Shown: piece by piece, positions 1 through 9,218 of the stretch
How positions within the stretch are numbered: position 1 is the stretch's first letter
How the letters are laid out: every line of letters begins with the position of its first letter
NCBI GenBank assembly: GCA_028289585.1
Contig: JANQPI010000010.1
Span: 558,001 to 622,000 of the forward strand
From: Candidatus Zixiibacteriota bacterium
GTDB lineage: Bacteria; Zixibacteria; MSB-5A5; GN15; FEB-12
Direction: 5' to 3'
DNA: 64,000 bases
Notes under the pieces: generated by a model
Told to the model about the DNA's origin: nothing
The model's database searches: none
What the model saw: the letters and a program-made list of their open reading frames with translations, nothing else
Translations under genes and position numbers: made by a program

Positions 1-54
1 TTCCGTGCCCGCTACATCGGTGATATTCAAATCGCCTGGCAGTGTCCCGAATGA
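1..54 (+). CDS. 3' end of an upstream gene (partial)
   Basis: Frame 1 is open from the window edge and ends at TGA 52-54, giving the tail FRARYIGDIQIAWQCPE. The TGA overlaps the ATG at 51 of the next gene (ATGA), the same coupling used many times in this window. The fragment is too short to assign a family; its position before a cyclopropane-synthase-like gene suggests a lipid-modification operon, but that is inference. Confidence 0.5.
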   Translation, partial: FRARYIGDIQIAWQCPE

Positions 55-1133
55 TCGCCCTTCTCTATGAAGCGATCGATCGCGGACTCGTTCCGGAGTT
101 TCTCGTTCGTTTTGGTATCCGTCGCCTTCTTGCAGGGCGCCTGAAGCGCGAGCAGCTCGCGAGTTCCGAGGCTCAGGAAGCCCGATTGAGAGAACACCTC
201 GAAGCGATGCGGCACTCACCGATCGCCCCCGTTCCGGAGAAAGCGAACCAACAGCACTATGAGGTGCCGCCACGGTTTTTTGAACTCGTGCTAGGTCCTC
301 ACCTGAAGTACTCGTCCGGTTACTGGCCGCCGGGTGTGACGACGTTAGACGAATCTGAAGCGATGATGCTCCAGTTGACCTGCGAGCGTGCCCGTATTCA
401 GGACGGTCAGGAAATTCTCGAACTTGGATGTGGGTGGGGTGCCCTGACGCTCTGGATGGCAGAACGCTACCCCAACGCCACGATCACCGCTGTTTCGAAT
501 TCGAGAGACCAGCGGAAGTTCATCGAGGAGCGTGCGTCTGAGCGCAAGCTTACAAACGTCACGATCATTACTGCGGATATGAACGACTTCGTGCCTCCGG
601 CCGGATCACGCTTTGATCGGATCATTTCGCTCGAAATGTTTGAGCACATGCGCAACTACGAAATGCTGCTGGAGCGAATAGCGGCTTGGGCGAAACCGGA
701 GGGTGAACTGTTCATCCATATCTTCTGCCACCGCGAATTTCTTTATCCGTTTGTGGATGAGGGGGCAACCGATTGGATGGCCCGACACTTCTTTACCGGA
801 GGTCTGATGCCCTCGTTCTCGGTCTTCGCATCGTTCGATCAGCACTGGGCCGTAACCCACCAGTGGCGCGTGTCGGGCGTTCATTATGCCCGCACGTTCG
901 CGGGGTGGATCGCCCGGATGGACCGGCATCGTGATGACATTATCGCGCTTTTTGAGGACGTTTACGGCCCTGGGGCCGGACGTCGTTGGTTTCACCGATG
1001 GCGAGTGTTCTTCCTTGCCTGTCTAGAACTCTTCGCCTACCGTGACGGCACCGAATGGTGGGTCGGCCATTATCGATTCGCCCTTCAACCGACCCCAACT
1101 CAGGAGCCCGCATGGCAATCGTCGCCTTCGTAA
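51..1133 (+). CDS. cfa: cyclopropane-fatty-acid-synthase-like SAM methyltransferase
   Basis: This is a 360-residue protein of the cyclopropane-fatty-acyl-phospholipid synthase family, which transfers a methylene from S-adenosylmethionine to unsaturated lipid chains at the membrane face. Seen in the sequence: the family signature HYEVPPRFF followed by KYSSGYW near residues 68-92, the SAM-binding loop ELGCGWG at about 124-130, and the segment SLEMFEHM. The start ATG 51 overlaps the upstream TGA, so it was preferred to the GTG at 42. It is slightly shorter than the E. coli enzyme (382 residues) and its N terminus resembles the coclaurine-N-methyltransferase-like branch, so the exact substrate is open. 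The desaturase gene follows with an overlap, which fits a shared role in acyl-chain modification. Confidence 0.85.
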   Translation: MIALLYEAIDRGLVPEFLVRFGIRRLLAGRLKREQLASSEAQEARLREHLEAMRHSPIAPVPEKANQQHYEVPPRFFELVLGPHLKYSSGYWPPGVTTLDESEAMMLQLTCERARIQDGQEILELGCGWGALTLWMAERYPNATITAVSNSRDQRKFIEERASERKLTNVTIITADMNDFVPPAGSRFDRIISLEMFEHMRNYEMLLERIAAWAKPEGELFIHIFCHREFLYPFVDEGATDWMARHFFTGGLMPSFSVFASFDQHWAVTHQWRVSGVHYARTFAGWIARMDRHRDDIIALFEDVYGPGAGRRWFHRWRVFFLACLELFAYRDGTEWWVGHYRFALQPTPTQEPAWQSSPS

Positions 1134-1894
1134 TTGGACACTGGTTCGTTTCGCTCTTTTTCCACTCGGTTTTCCTGCATCGCTACGCCTCACACCGTCA
1201 GTTCACGATGTCACCGCTGACCGAGAGAATTTTTTTCATTCTGACATGGATTGTACAGGGTTCTTCGTTCTTGCACCCCAAAGCGTATGCGATCATGCAC
1301 CGGCTACATCATACGCATTCGGACTCCGACCTCGATCCCCATTCTCCGCATCATCATGGCTCAGTGCTCAGCATGATGCGCGATACGTACATGCTCTATC
1401 GCGGACTGTCGAAAGACTTTATCAAGGGAAAGGGGGATGCCTTTGAGGAAGCCGTACCGTCGTGGCCGGCTCTGGAGAAGTTCGCTGATCTCACTCCTGT
1501 GCGTATCGGCTGGATTGTCGTCTATGCAGCTATCTATGCGCTGTTGGTAACGTCCTGGTGGGGTTGGTTGCTTTTTCCGATCACCGTTGTCATGGGGCCG
1601 CTTCAGGGAGCGCTGGTCAACTGGTGCGGTCACAAGTATGGCTATGTGAACTTCCGGGAGACTGCCGACGGCTCACGCAATACGCTCCCGTTTGACCTGC
1701 TGGGTATGGGAGAGTTGTTCCAGAATAATCATCACCGCTATCCGCGGCGTGCCAATTTCGCGGTTCGGCGGTTTGAGTTCGATCCGACCTTCCCGATCCT
1801 CCGATTGATGAACTGGCTCAAGATTATTCAGTTTCGACCGCATGCGGTCAGTGTGACCAAAGCGCCCAAGCCTACGGAGTCACAAGCCGCCTAG
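1112..1894 (+). CDS. acyl-CoA/acyl-lipid desaturase (delta-9 type)
   Basis: A 260-residue integral-membrane di-iron desaturase that would introduce a double bond into fatty acyl chains. The three histidine boxes are visible: HRYASH (residues 23-28), HRLHH (63-67) and NNHHRYP (205-211), plus WCGH at 171-174, all typical of the stearoyl-CoA desaturase family. Hydrophobic stretches at the N terminus and around 132-165 are membrane segments. The start ATG 1112 has GGAG six bases upstream and lies inside the 3' end of the methyltransferase gene, so the two are translationally coupled. The protein would supply the unsaturated chains its neighbour modifies. The stop TAG lies in a CTAG shared with the convergent gene on the other strand. 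Confidence 0.92.
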   Translation: MAIVAFVIGHWFVSLFFHSVFLHRYASHRQFTMSPLTERIFFILTWIVQGSSFLHPKAYAIMHRLHHTHSDSDLDPHSPHHHGSVLSMMRDTYMLYRGLSKDFIKGKGDAFEEAVPSWPALEKFADLTPVRIGWIVVYAAIYALLVTSWWGWLLFPITVVMGPLQGALVNWCGHKYGYVNFRETADGSRNTLPFDLLGMGELFQNNHHRYPRRANFAVRRFEFDPTFPILRLMNWLKIIQFRPHAVSVTKAPKPTESQAA

Positions 1895-2376
1895 GGGCCG
1901 TCCGTAATCCCATAAATCGTGCCATAGAACCCGAGTGCGGGAAAGCGGTTAAGACCGCCGTAGCTGGGGAGGTAGATGGCATTGAGTTCAAATCTCCCGA
2001 ATCGAATACCCACCGTTGGCGCGGGCACCAGCGTAATGCTATCGTAGTTCACCCAGCGGCTGCGGTAGATTCCCAAAAGTAGACCCACTTCGACCGGACC
2101 CGGTAGCTTGTAGCGCAGACCAAGGGCGAGATAACGTGCCGTCTCCTCGAACGAGTCCTCGTAGACCGCAGCTTCCACAAAGAGACGATAGGTCTTGGCC
2201 GATTCGAACGCATATCGCACACCAATCCCTGGATTGAGCTCGTTGAAGGGGATACCGCGGGCGTCGGTACGATCGATGTGTCGTGAGAACCCATAGAAGT
2301 TTATTCCCCAGTCAGCGGCGGAAGCCGAACCGACTGCACCGACCAGTATGGCTATGACGAGGCATCGGTAGGTCAT
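1891..2376 (-). CDS. small outer-membrane beta-barrel, PagP-like
   Basis: The product is 161 residues with a clear signal peptide (hydrophobic run ending SASA) followed by amphipathic beta-strand-like segments and a C-terminal GFYGTIYG. The pattern NELNPGIGVRY, a YEDSF segment and a run ending FELNAIYLPSY resemble the small PagP-like eight-stranded barrel family common in proteobacterial genomes; function in that family is poorly known and no acyltransferase residues could be confirmed here. ATG 2376 was chosen because it places the signal peptide at the N terminus; a GTG twelve bases upstream is possible. It converges with the desaturase gene and shares the CTAG stop palindrome. Confidence 0.6.
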   Translation of the reverse strand: MTYRCLVIAILVGAVGSASAADWGINFYGFSRHIDRTDARGIPFNELNPGIGVRYAFESAKTYRLFVEAAVYEDSFEETARYLALGLRYKLPGPVEVGLLLGIYRSRWVNYDSITLVPAPTVGIRFGRFELNAIYLPSYGGLNRFPALGFYGTIYGITDGP

Positions 2377-2538
2377 GGGCGGGATCACGAGCGGGCTAGC
2401 GCATCCGTGTATCTAGAGTACGCGTGACTCCGCGGAATGTGCAATCCGATTTTTCCTTTGTGTGTTGACCGGATTCCGGCGCCTTCGACGCATTCCGGGC
2501 AGAGAAACGACAATTAATGCTCTCGAAGGAAACATCTG

Positions 2539-3246
2539 ATGCGCCACTCTGTTCACTCTGTTCTCACGCTTCTCGTCATTCTCATTCTCGCTGGGTCGGC
2601 CTCAGCGGCAGGTTCGGCTCGATTTGGTTTAGGGGGTAACCTGGGTTGGGCGACCATGTGGGGAAACGAAGCCGGCGACACCGGGAATCGCGGCAGCTAT
2701 TCTGCCGAAGCCTTTCTGCTGGTTCCCCTCTCCGATCAGGTTTCGCTGCGTACGGGAGCGGGCTACGGTATTCGTGGATCGTTTCAGTACTTTCCGTTGC
2801 TTGATGCCGACGTCGACCTGCAGCTCACCTATCTTGACATTCCGGCTCTGCTCCAGATCGACTTTCCGTCATCGGCGGGCTCTGTGAGTCCCTTCCTCTT
2901 CTTTGGTTCGGTGCTGTCGCTCAATCTTGGTGCAACGGCGACGGTAACGCCGTATACCGGGAACAGTGGCCCGGTTGATGTCGACGTTGCCAATGTGAAG
3001 TCGAATGACCTGTCGCTGCTGGGTGGCTTTGGTCTCGCCTTCGGCCGGGGGGAAACGCAGTTCTTTGTCGATGCCCGGTATCAGCTGGGGTTGGGTCCGA
3101 TTTTCGACAACATATCGGAACAGGATGTCGTCACGGCGATCAATGCCCAGGAACTTCCGTTTGGCTGGGCTAACAGCGACGGGAGTGTCACCGGCTTTGA
3201 GTGGAACAACGCCGTTCTCTCATTTACTGCCGGACTGAGGTTCTAG
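2539..3246 (+). CDS. outer-membrane beta-barrel protein (PorT/OmpW-like)
   Basis: A 235-residue exported protein. It begins with a signal peptide (residues 1-22, ending ASA) and continues as alternating hydrophobic strands rich in Gly and aromatic residues, ending in the outer-membrane C-terminal signature AVLSFTAGLRF (terminal Phe), as recognised by the BAM complex. Segments such as VSLRTGAGYGIRG and SPFLFFGSVLSLNLG resemble the PorT-family barrels of FCB bacteria. The ATG is preceded by GAAGGAA at a good distance. Nothing in the sequence shows a substrate. The stop codon again lies in a CTAG shared with the convergent histidine kinase gene. Confidence 0.7.
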   Translation: MRHSVHSVLTLLVILILAGSASAAGSARFGLGGNLGWATMWGNEAGDTGNRGSYSAEAFLLVPLSDQVSLRTGAGYGIRGSFQYFPLLDADVDLQLTYLDIPALLQIDFPSSAGSVSPFLFFGSVLSLNLGATATVTPYTGNSGPVDVDVANVKSNDLSLLGGFGLAFGRGETQFFVDARYQLGLGPIFDNISEQDVVTAINAQELPFGWANSDGSVTGFEWNNAVLSFTAGLRF

Positions 3247-5117
3247 ATTGATAGCGGTAGTCGCAGAGTGAACTGCGACCCTCGACCTTCCTCCGACGCT
3301 ACGGTAATCTGACCACCGTGGCGTCGAGCAATTTGCTGTGATGTGAATAGTCCCAGACCGGCCTTGACGCGTTCCCCGGTCCGGGAGAATTGCGGTTGAA
3401 AGAGTTCACCGAGCTGCTCAGCAGAAATCCCTTTCCCGGTATCCGCAACCATCACGAAGGCCGAACGATCAGCACTCCATGTCTTCATTCGAATCGTTCC
3501 GTGATCGCCAATAGCAGCAGCCGCGTTGGTTAAGAGGTGCATCATCACGGAGTTAATGTCGCCGCCGTGACACGGGACGCGGGGGAGATCACCGAATTCT
3601 CGTACAATCGTGATGCCGGTCCCGAAATGCGGTTCAAGCACGTCAAGGGTAGCGGCCGCTCCCTCGTTGATATCGACCATCTGACGTTCCGCCGAGTCAA
3701 GGCGGATAAATGTCTTCAGCGACGTAACGAGGTGTGAGAGACGCTCAGTGGCGTCGCGGACGACGGCGATGTTCTCATTAAGAATCGGGCCGACACTGCC
3801 CCGGCGATCCGGGTCGCTCAAACGTTGACTCGCGCGATCAAGTACATCTGAGGATGCCTTGATCGCACCTACCGGGTTGTTGATTTCGTGAACGAAACCG
3901 GCGATCAGATCACCCAGCGCTGCCATCTTTTCGCTCTGTACCAACTGAGCCTGGGTCGCTTGAAGTTCTGCCAGAAGCTGGGTCAGACGATCGTTGGTTG
4001 ATTTCAGCTCGATATTCCGCAGGCGTTCAATCTCGGCCTGCTGCTCGGCTTTGGCGACTTCATAGCCCGTTTGAAGATTGCGCAGCCGCGCATTCATCTG
4101 GTCGGAGAAGACAGCATCTTTGAACTGTTGATACTTCCGAAGATGGGTCAACGCCTCGGTCGGCTGTTCCATCGCTTCGAACGCCTGGGCGAGTCCCTCG
4201 TGGGCCTGATAAAGACGGATCCGCAATGAACTCGTCTCGGCAATTGCCAGGGCGGCGCGGAATGGCTCCAGAGCGTCCTCGTACCGACCGAGATGGAGCA
4301 AGGCACGGCCGCGGGAAAGCTGCGATGTCGTCTCCGCGGAACGGAAACCGTGCTTTTGTCGCATGGCCAACGACTCGTCGAAGTGCGTGAGTGCCGCCTC
4401 AAAATCGCCGCGAGCTTCGGCAACCCGTCCGAGATCGTGAATGGCTCGTGAAATGCCCAGGAGATTGCCATTCTTGCTAAAGAGGCGATGGGCCTCACTC
4501 GCTCCTGCCTCCGCGGCATCGAGTTTCCCCTCGTCCAGATCGACCAGAGATAACCCCACGGTCGCTCGGGCCAGGCCAATAGCGTGGTCAACCCGACGAA
4601 ACAGATCAATTGACCGCTCAAAGTGTTCCCGCGCCTGGACGAGATCGCCGAGATCATAAAAGCCGGTCCCGATGCCGTAGAGCGCCCAGCCGACAAAGCC
4701 CGTTTCCCCCTTCTGTTCCAGCACCCGCAAGGCGGTAAGCGCCGATTCGAGAGCCAGATCAAGATTGCCGAGGCTGGAGTAAACGCCAGCCAAACCGCTG
4801 AGAATGCGTGCCCGGCCAAAGATATCGCCGATCTCCTCGGCGATCTTCAGCGCTCCCCGGAGGAGGTCAAGGGCACCTTCGAAGTTACTGCGGACATATT
4901 CGGAAAAGCCAAGATAGGCCCGGGCATGTGCCTCGGCCTGTCGGTCGCCGAGCTGCTGAGCGATCGAGAGTGCCTCATCGGCCAGGCGGTACCAATCATG
5001 GGGATCGGCAGAGGTCAGGCGCTCAAGGCGGTCGAGCAGCTCCTGCAACCGCCTGCGGGCAAGCTCGGGGGGCATTTCGGTACTGTGCGTTGACGGCATA
5101 CTTGATTGTTCAGGCAT
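3243..5117 (-). CDS. TPR-domain sensor histidine kinase
   Basis: A 624-residue soluble kinase with no membrane segment. Residues about 20-345 are consecutive TPR repeats (pattern RARILSGLAGVYSSLGNLD and similar), followed by a coiled-coil region about 355-395. The dimerisation/phosphoacceptor domain carries GFVHEINNPVGAI with His410, and the ATPase domain carries the N box (LLTNAAAAI), ADTGKGI and AGLGLF. Such kinases receive a protein-protein signal through the TPR array and pass phosphate to a response regulator. No receiver gene is adjacent, so it is an orphan here. The next plus-strand gene is divergent, leaving a 198-base intergenic region in which no convincing promoter was seen. Confidence 0.88.
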   Translation of the reverse strand: MPEQSSMPSTHSTEMPPELARRRLQELLDRLERLTSADPHDWYRLADEALSIAQQLGDRQAEAHARAYLGFSEYVRSNFEGALDLLRGALKIAEEIGDIFGRARILSGLAGVYSSLGNLDLALESALTALRVLEQKGETGFVGWALYGIGTGFYDLGDLVQAREHFERSIDLFRRVDHAIGLARATVGLSLVDLDEGKLDAAEAGASEAHRLFSKNGNLLGISRAIHDLGRVAEARGDFEAALTHFDESLAMRQKHGFRSAETTSQLSRGRALLHLGRYEDALEPFRAALAIAETSSLRIRLYQAHEGLAQAFEAMEQPTEALTHLRKYQQFKDAVFSDQMNARLRNLQTGYEVAKAEQQAEIERLRNIELKSTNDRLTQLLAELQATQAQLVQSEKMAALGDLIAGFVHEINNPVGAIKASSDVLDRASQRLSDPDRRGSVGPILNENIAVVRDATERLSHLVTSLKTFIRLDSAERQMVDINEGAAATLDVLEPHFGTGITIVREFGDLPRVPCHGGDINSVMMHLLTNAAAAIGDHGTIRMKTWSADRSAFVMVADTGKGISAEQLGELFQPQFSRTGERVKAGLGLFTSQQIARRHGGQITVASEEGRGSQFTLRLPLSI

Positions 5118-5315
5118 TTCTCAGCGTTGGTCTCCTGTCAGAGCATACCCTTTCGCCCCGCAACCAGCAAGACGTGCGCTGTTCGCGAACATTTCTCACC
5201 ACTCACGAACCGTCATGGGGCCAAGGAGCCATTCCTCTCGTCATTACGGGCAGCCGCCGTAAATCGGCCGGATGCCCGGCATTCGGCACACCGTCAAGCG
5301 ATGGAGGTTGTGAGC

Positions 5316-7142
5316 ATGCGAGCATTACCAATCTCGATAGTTGTCTTCAGTCTTGGGGTGGCCCAGGCGGAAACGACATTCGATCGAGTCACTGACCCGG
5401 GCAACCCTGTGGTATCGAGCCCAATCGTCAATAGCTACACCGGAGCCTTCTGGATCGATTACAACCAGGATGGATGGCTCGATCTTGCCGCCGCGGGAGA
5501 TAACGGCGTTCTGATCTTCCGAAATGACAGCTCCAATGGCTTCGTGATACCACCGGGCAATGCGCTCGGTCTCGATACGGTCTTCTACCGAGGACTGACA
5601 TGGGGAGACTATGACAATGATGGTGACCCCGACCTTTTTCTCGCTGGCGAGCAGGGGTGGCTCTATCGCAATGACGGTAACGACGTGTTTACTCCGATCG
5701 TTTCGGGCGACTTCGGTACGATCGAGGCCGGTGGGTGGACGCCCACCTGGTTCGACTACGACAACGACGGAGATCTCGATCTGTATGTAGGACTCCCTGC
5801 CGGATTTATGGCCTACGCCGGTTCTCGCCCCAGTCGATTCTATGTCAACAGTGGCGCTCCGGACTACCAGCTTACCCGTCTCGATACCGGCATTGTCTCG
5901 TCATTTGGGGCGCCGTTCACGTCGGTCACCGCATCCGATTGGGATGACGACGGTGACATGGATCTGTCAGTTGGCTCGGGACCGGCCAATGGCACCCTAC
6001 GGCCAGACTATCTCTTCATCAATCAACTCACGGAGTCCGGTGGCCCCGGCTTTGAGCGACTGTTTGGTCCACCGATTGCGAGTGAGAATGCTGATGGCCA
6101 GGTCTTCAACTGGATCGACTTCGACAATGATGGCGACCTCGATTGTCAGCGAACGAATTGGGCAAACGGATTGTCGTCAGTGGCCCAAGCCAACGACTTC
6201 TACCGGAACGACAACGGAACGTACGTCAAGATTACGACAGGGGATATTGCCACAGACAATGGGGTATCATTGAGTGGATTGTGGGCCGATCTCGATAATG
6301 ACGGCGATCTTGACAACATTATCTGCAATCAGCAAGGGCCTAATCGCTACTACGATAACAACGGTGACGGTACGTTCACTAAGATCACCACGGGTACACT
6401 CGTGACCGAGTTCTTGAACCATACCGGCGCATCGGCTGGCGACTTCGATAACGATGGTGACCTTGATCTCTACCTCACCGGTATCAACGGTTCTCACCGA
6501 CTCTTCGAGAACAAAGCTGATACCAATGGTAACAGCTGGCTGAAGCTCAAGCTGCAGGGAGCAGTGTCGAACGTCTCCGCGATCGGTGCCAAAGTGTTTC
6601 TGTGGGCCACCATCGGTGGCGATACCGTGCAGCAACGTCGTGAAATTCAGACACAAAACACGTTCCTGGGTGCAAACTCACTTCTTGTCCACTTTGGACT
6701 CGGTGGTGCAGCTACTGTCGATTCCCTCCGCATTCTCTGGCCCTCGGGCCTTCATTGGGATACGACCGATGTCGCCGTGAATCAGCTTCTTTTCGTCGAA
6801 GAGAATTGCATGGATTTAGATGGTGACAGTATCTGTGCCCAGTTTGACAATTGCCCCCTTACCGCCAATGCCGATCAAACAGATAGTGATGCCGATGGCG
6901 TCGGTGATGCCTGTTGCTGTATTGGTACGGTCGGGAATGTCGATGGAAGTAGTGGCGATGACTTGAACCTGGCCGATCTGTCATTTCTCATCTCGCACCT
7001 GTTCATTGGCTTTGAACCGCTGGGCTGTCCCGATGAAGCAAATGTGGACGTTTCGAGCGACGGTGTGATCGCTCTACCGGACTTGTCCACGCTGATCGAT
7101 CACCTCTTCATCAGTTTTACGCCACTCCCCGATTGTCCTTAA
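5316..7142 (+). CDS. secreted FG-GAP/VCBS repeat protein with UnbV domain and dockerin-like tail
   Basis: A 608-residue secreted protein. It has a signal peptide (MRALPISIVVFSLGVAQA), then at least seven FG-GAP/VCBS repeats carrying calcium-binding DYDNDGDPDLF-like loops, predicted to fold as a beta-propeller. An ASPIC/UnbV domain follows (LRILWPSG region), then a thrombospondin type-3 stretch (DLDGDSICAQFDNCP and DSDADGVGDACC) and a C-terminal pair of dockerin-like loops (GNVDGSSGDDLNLADLSFLI and ANVDVSSDGVIALPDL). ATG 5316 was chosen because GGAGG lies eight bases upstream and the signal peptide starts there. The combination is typical of secreted proteins of Zixibacteria and relatives. Ligand and function are unknown. 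Confidence 0.85.
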   Translation: MRALPISIVVFSLGVAQAETTFDRVTDPGNPVVSSPIVNSYTGAFWIDYNQDGWLDLAAAGDNGVLIFRNDSSNGFVIPPGNALGLDTVFYRGLTWGDYDNDGDPDLFLAGEQGWLYRNDGNDVFTPIVSGDFGTIEAGGWTPTWFDYDNDGDLDLYVGLPAGFMAYAGSRPSRFYVNSGAPDYQLTRLDTGIVSSFGAPFTSVTASDWDDDGDMDLSVGSGPANGTLRPDYLFINQLTESGGPGFERLFGPPIASENADGQVFNWIDFDNDGDLDCQRTNWANGLSSVAQANDFYRNDNGTYVKITTGDIATDNGVSLSGLWADLDNDGDLDNIICNQQGPNRYYDNNGDGTFTKITTGTLVTEFLNHTGASAGDFDNDGDLDLYLTGINGSHRLFENKADTNGNSWLKLKLQGAVSNVSAIGAKVFLWATIGGDTVQQRREIQTQNTFLGANSLLVHFGLGGAATVDSLRILWPSGLHWDTTDVAVNQLLFVEENCMDLDGDSICAQFDNCPLTANADQTDSDADGVGDACCCIGTVGNVDGSSGDDLNLADLSFLISHLFIGFEPLGCPDEANVDVSSDGVIALPDLSTLIDHLFISFTPLPDCP

Positions 7143-7239
7143 ACGGAGAGTTGGAAATCGTCTGTTGTGAGCCGATACTCATGGCAGCGGTCTTTGGGCG
7201 GCAGATGCCTCGAAGACGACGTATCAGGAGGGTGGGGCT

Positions 7240-8409
7240 ATGCTAGCCAGTGCGACAACGGCGTTGCTTCGCCGTCAGTTTCCCAACGGGCGAATCCGCT
7301 TTGCCGTACTGGGGTCGTTCTGGACGGCGGTTGCGGTCGTTTCAGCAGTCCACTGGGAACTCTTCTACATCCTGTTCAACCCGTATCAGTGGTGGCAATT
7401 GCTCATCGCCAAACTGGGGATCTGGTATGTGTGGGGGCTATTGACACCCCTGATTCTCCATCTGGCGCACCGCTTCCCGGTACGGCGCCCGCATCGTCTT
7501 CGCTCCCTGGCTTTCCTGAGCGCCGCGGGACTCGGAATCGTCGGTATCTACCTGCTGTTCTACACCGTTTGGGTGTTCTTTATCGTCCAGTTCATTCTCC
7601 CCAACCAAACGATTGATGGAATGCTAAGCTACGTCATCAGTATGCACTCGACGTGGTACGTTCTCGCATTCATTTCGACAATCGCCATCGAGCATGTTGT
7701 CGCGTTTCAGAAGCGTTTGAGTGATCGCGAGCAGGAACTTGCACAAATGGAGTTGCAACTCGTTAAAGGTCGCCTGGCCTTGCTGACTGATCGATTGCAT
7801 CCTCATTTTCTCTTCAACGCCCTCAATACCGTTGGCTCGCTTGTGCTGGATCGGAAACCGACTGACGCGTATGACGTGGTGGTCCACCTCTCTCACCTGC
7901 TTCGGTCCTCTCTCGATCTTGCCGCTCGCCCGACGATCTCTCTGGCCGAGGAACTGGAGATGATTGATGCCTACGTGGCGATCGTGACGGCCCGCTTTGG
8001 TGATCGCGTGAACTTTGTCCATCAGATTGAGCCAGGTGTCCACGATCTCCTGGTGCCCAGCCTCATCTTGCAGCCGCTCTACGAGAACGCGGTCAAGCAT
8101 GGGATTGGTGAACTTCCGGAGGGAGGGACGATTACCCTTAGCGCTCACCGCACAGACGACGACCTTCACATCACGATCACCAACCCCGCTCGTCCGTCAT
8201 CCGAAACGACAACTCACGGCACTGGCCTGACCCTCGTCCGCGAGCGTCTTGCCGTGCTCTATGGCAACGGTCGTACTCTCACCACGCGGCGCCCCTCACC
8301 GCGTGAATTTGTGGTCGAGCTACGTATCCCGATTCGCGGAAGGCCGAGCACCGACACTGACCAGGAGGAACGGGAGCGTGACCGAACTCAGGCTATTGAT
8401 CGTCGATGA
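7240..8409 (+). CDS. LytS/YehU-type membrane sensor histidine kinase
   Basis: A 389-residue sensor kinase of the LytS-like His_kinase family. Four hydrophobic segments lie at about residues 21-46, 54-76, 88-120 and 132-152, then a coiled linker and the phosphoacceptor motif HPHFLFNALNTV (His189 the likely acceptor). The ATPase half has LQPLYENAVKHGI as N box and THGTGLTLVRERL as G box. GGAGG lies just before ATG 7240. The gene overlaps the LytTR regulator gene by 32 bases, making a coupled two-component pair. The pair sits immediately upstream of the type VI promoter, so it is the best local candidate for regulating that locus; this is inference from position. Confidence 0.9.
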   Translation: MLASATTALLRRQFPNGRIRFAVLGSFWTAVAVVSAVHWELFYILFNPYQWWQLLIAKLGIWYVWGLLTPLILHLAHRFPVRRPHRLRSLAFLSAAGLGIVGIYLLFYTVWVFFIVQFILPNQTIDGMLSYVISMHSTWYVLAFISTIAIEHVVAFQKRLSDREQELAQMELQLVKGRLALLTDRLHPHFLFNALNTVGSLVLDRKPTDAYDVVVHLSHLLRSSLDLAARPTISLAEELEMIDAYVAIVTARFGDRVNFVHQIEPGVHDLLVPSLILQPLYENAVKHGIGELPEGGTITLSAHRTDDDLHITITNPARPSSETTTHGTGLTLVRERLAVLYGNGRTLTTRRPSPREFVVELRIPIRGRPSTDTDQEERERDRTQAIDRR

Positions 8410-9160
8410 CGAGGCGCCGGCGAGACAGCTGTTGCGGCAGCTACTCGCCGGCGAGACCGGGGTACGGGTGGTGGGCGAGGCGGCCAGCGGTCGGGAGGCG
8501 ATCCGCGAAATTGGTCAACTCAAGCCGGATGTTGTCTTACTTGATGTCCAGATGCCCGACGGTGATGGGCTCTCAGTTGTCTCGACGTGTCGCCGTGCCC
8601 CCATTGCCTGGATCTTCATCACGGCCTTCGAGAGCTATGCCGTTACCGCCTTTGAGGTGGCGGCGGCCGACTACGTGGTCAAACCGGTGGCAGCATCTCG
8701 GCTCCGGACCGCACTCGAACGAGTCCGACAGCATCGGCAGCAGCTACCAGCTGCGACCTGGAAAGCATATCTGGAGGAAGCTGTCGATCCGATGCTTGCG
8801 GTTCGCGCGGAGCGGCTCATTATCTCCGAGCGCCAGCGAGTAGTGGTCGTACCGGTATCCGATATTCTTTATTTGGAGACCAGCGACCATTATGTCGCTG
8901 TTCATACGGCTCACCGCCAACATCTCGTCTCGGAGTCGCTTGTTTCTCTCCTCGACCGTCTCGGGGCCGATCGTTTCGCTCGGATTCATCGACGATTCGC
9001 CGTGGCGATCGATCGCGTTGAGCAGGTTGTCAGGTCGACGACGGGGAGTTTCTCCGTTCAACTTGCGGGTAACGTCCAGCTCCCCATCGCCCGCCAGCGA
9101 CGATCGATCGTTGCGCAGCTTCTCGCCCGGATGGGTGATCGTTCCGATCCTGCCTTGTGA
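8378..9160 (+). CDS. LytTR-type DNA-binding response regulator
   Basis: A 260-residue response regulator. The receiver domain (about residues 1-120) shows the acidic pair D10/D11, phosphoacceptor D56 in VVLLDVQMP and the conserved Lys in YVVKP. The C-terminal LytTR domain (about 150-255) has the typical ILYLETSDHYVAVHT and RFARIHRRFAVAIDRVEQV segments. GTG 8378 was chosen because GGAGGAA precedes it by about eight bases and the receiver begins directly after; it lies within the kinase gene. LytTR proteins bind pairs of short direct repeats; a candidate repeat pair lies downstream at 9219-9238. Confidence 0.92.
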   Translation: MTELRLLIVDDEAPARQLLRQLLAGETGVRVVGEAASGREAIREIGQLKPDVVLLDVQMPDGDGLSVVSTCRRAPIAWIFITAFESYAVTAFEVAAADYVVKPVAASRLRTALERVRQHRQQLPAATWKAYLEEAVDPMLAVRAERLIISERQRVVVVPVSDILYLETSDHYVAVHTAHRQHLVSESLVSLLDRLGADRFARIHRRFAVAIDRVEQVVRSTTGSFSVQLAGNVQLPIARQRRSIVAQLLARMGDRSDPAL

Positions 9161-9161
9161 A

Positions 9162-9191
9162 TTGACAGAGAATCCGCCGGTATTCTATACT
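9162..9191 (+). promoter_or_regulatory. sigma70-type promoter of the type VI locus
   Basis: TTGACA at 9162-9167 is a perfect -35 hexamer. An 18-base spacer (9168-9185) leads to TATACT at 9186-9191, which matches the -10 consensus at five of six positions. Transcription would start near 9198, about 100 bases before the PAAR gene. It directly follows the stop of the response regulator gene and precedes 22 kb of co-oriented genes with no other promoter of comparable quality noticed. Confidence 0.75.
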
Positions 9192-9218
9192 CCTGCCACC
9201 GCTCAGACCGCTCCTCAG

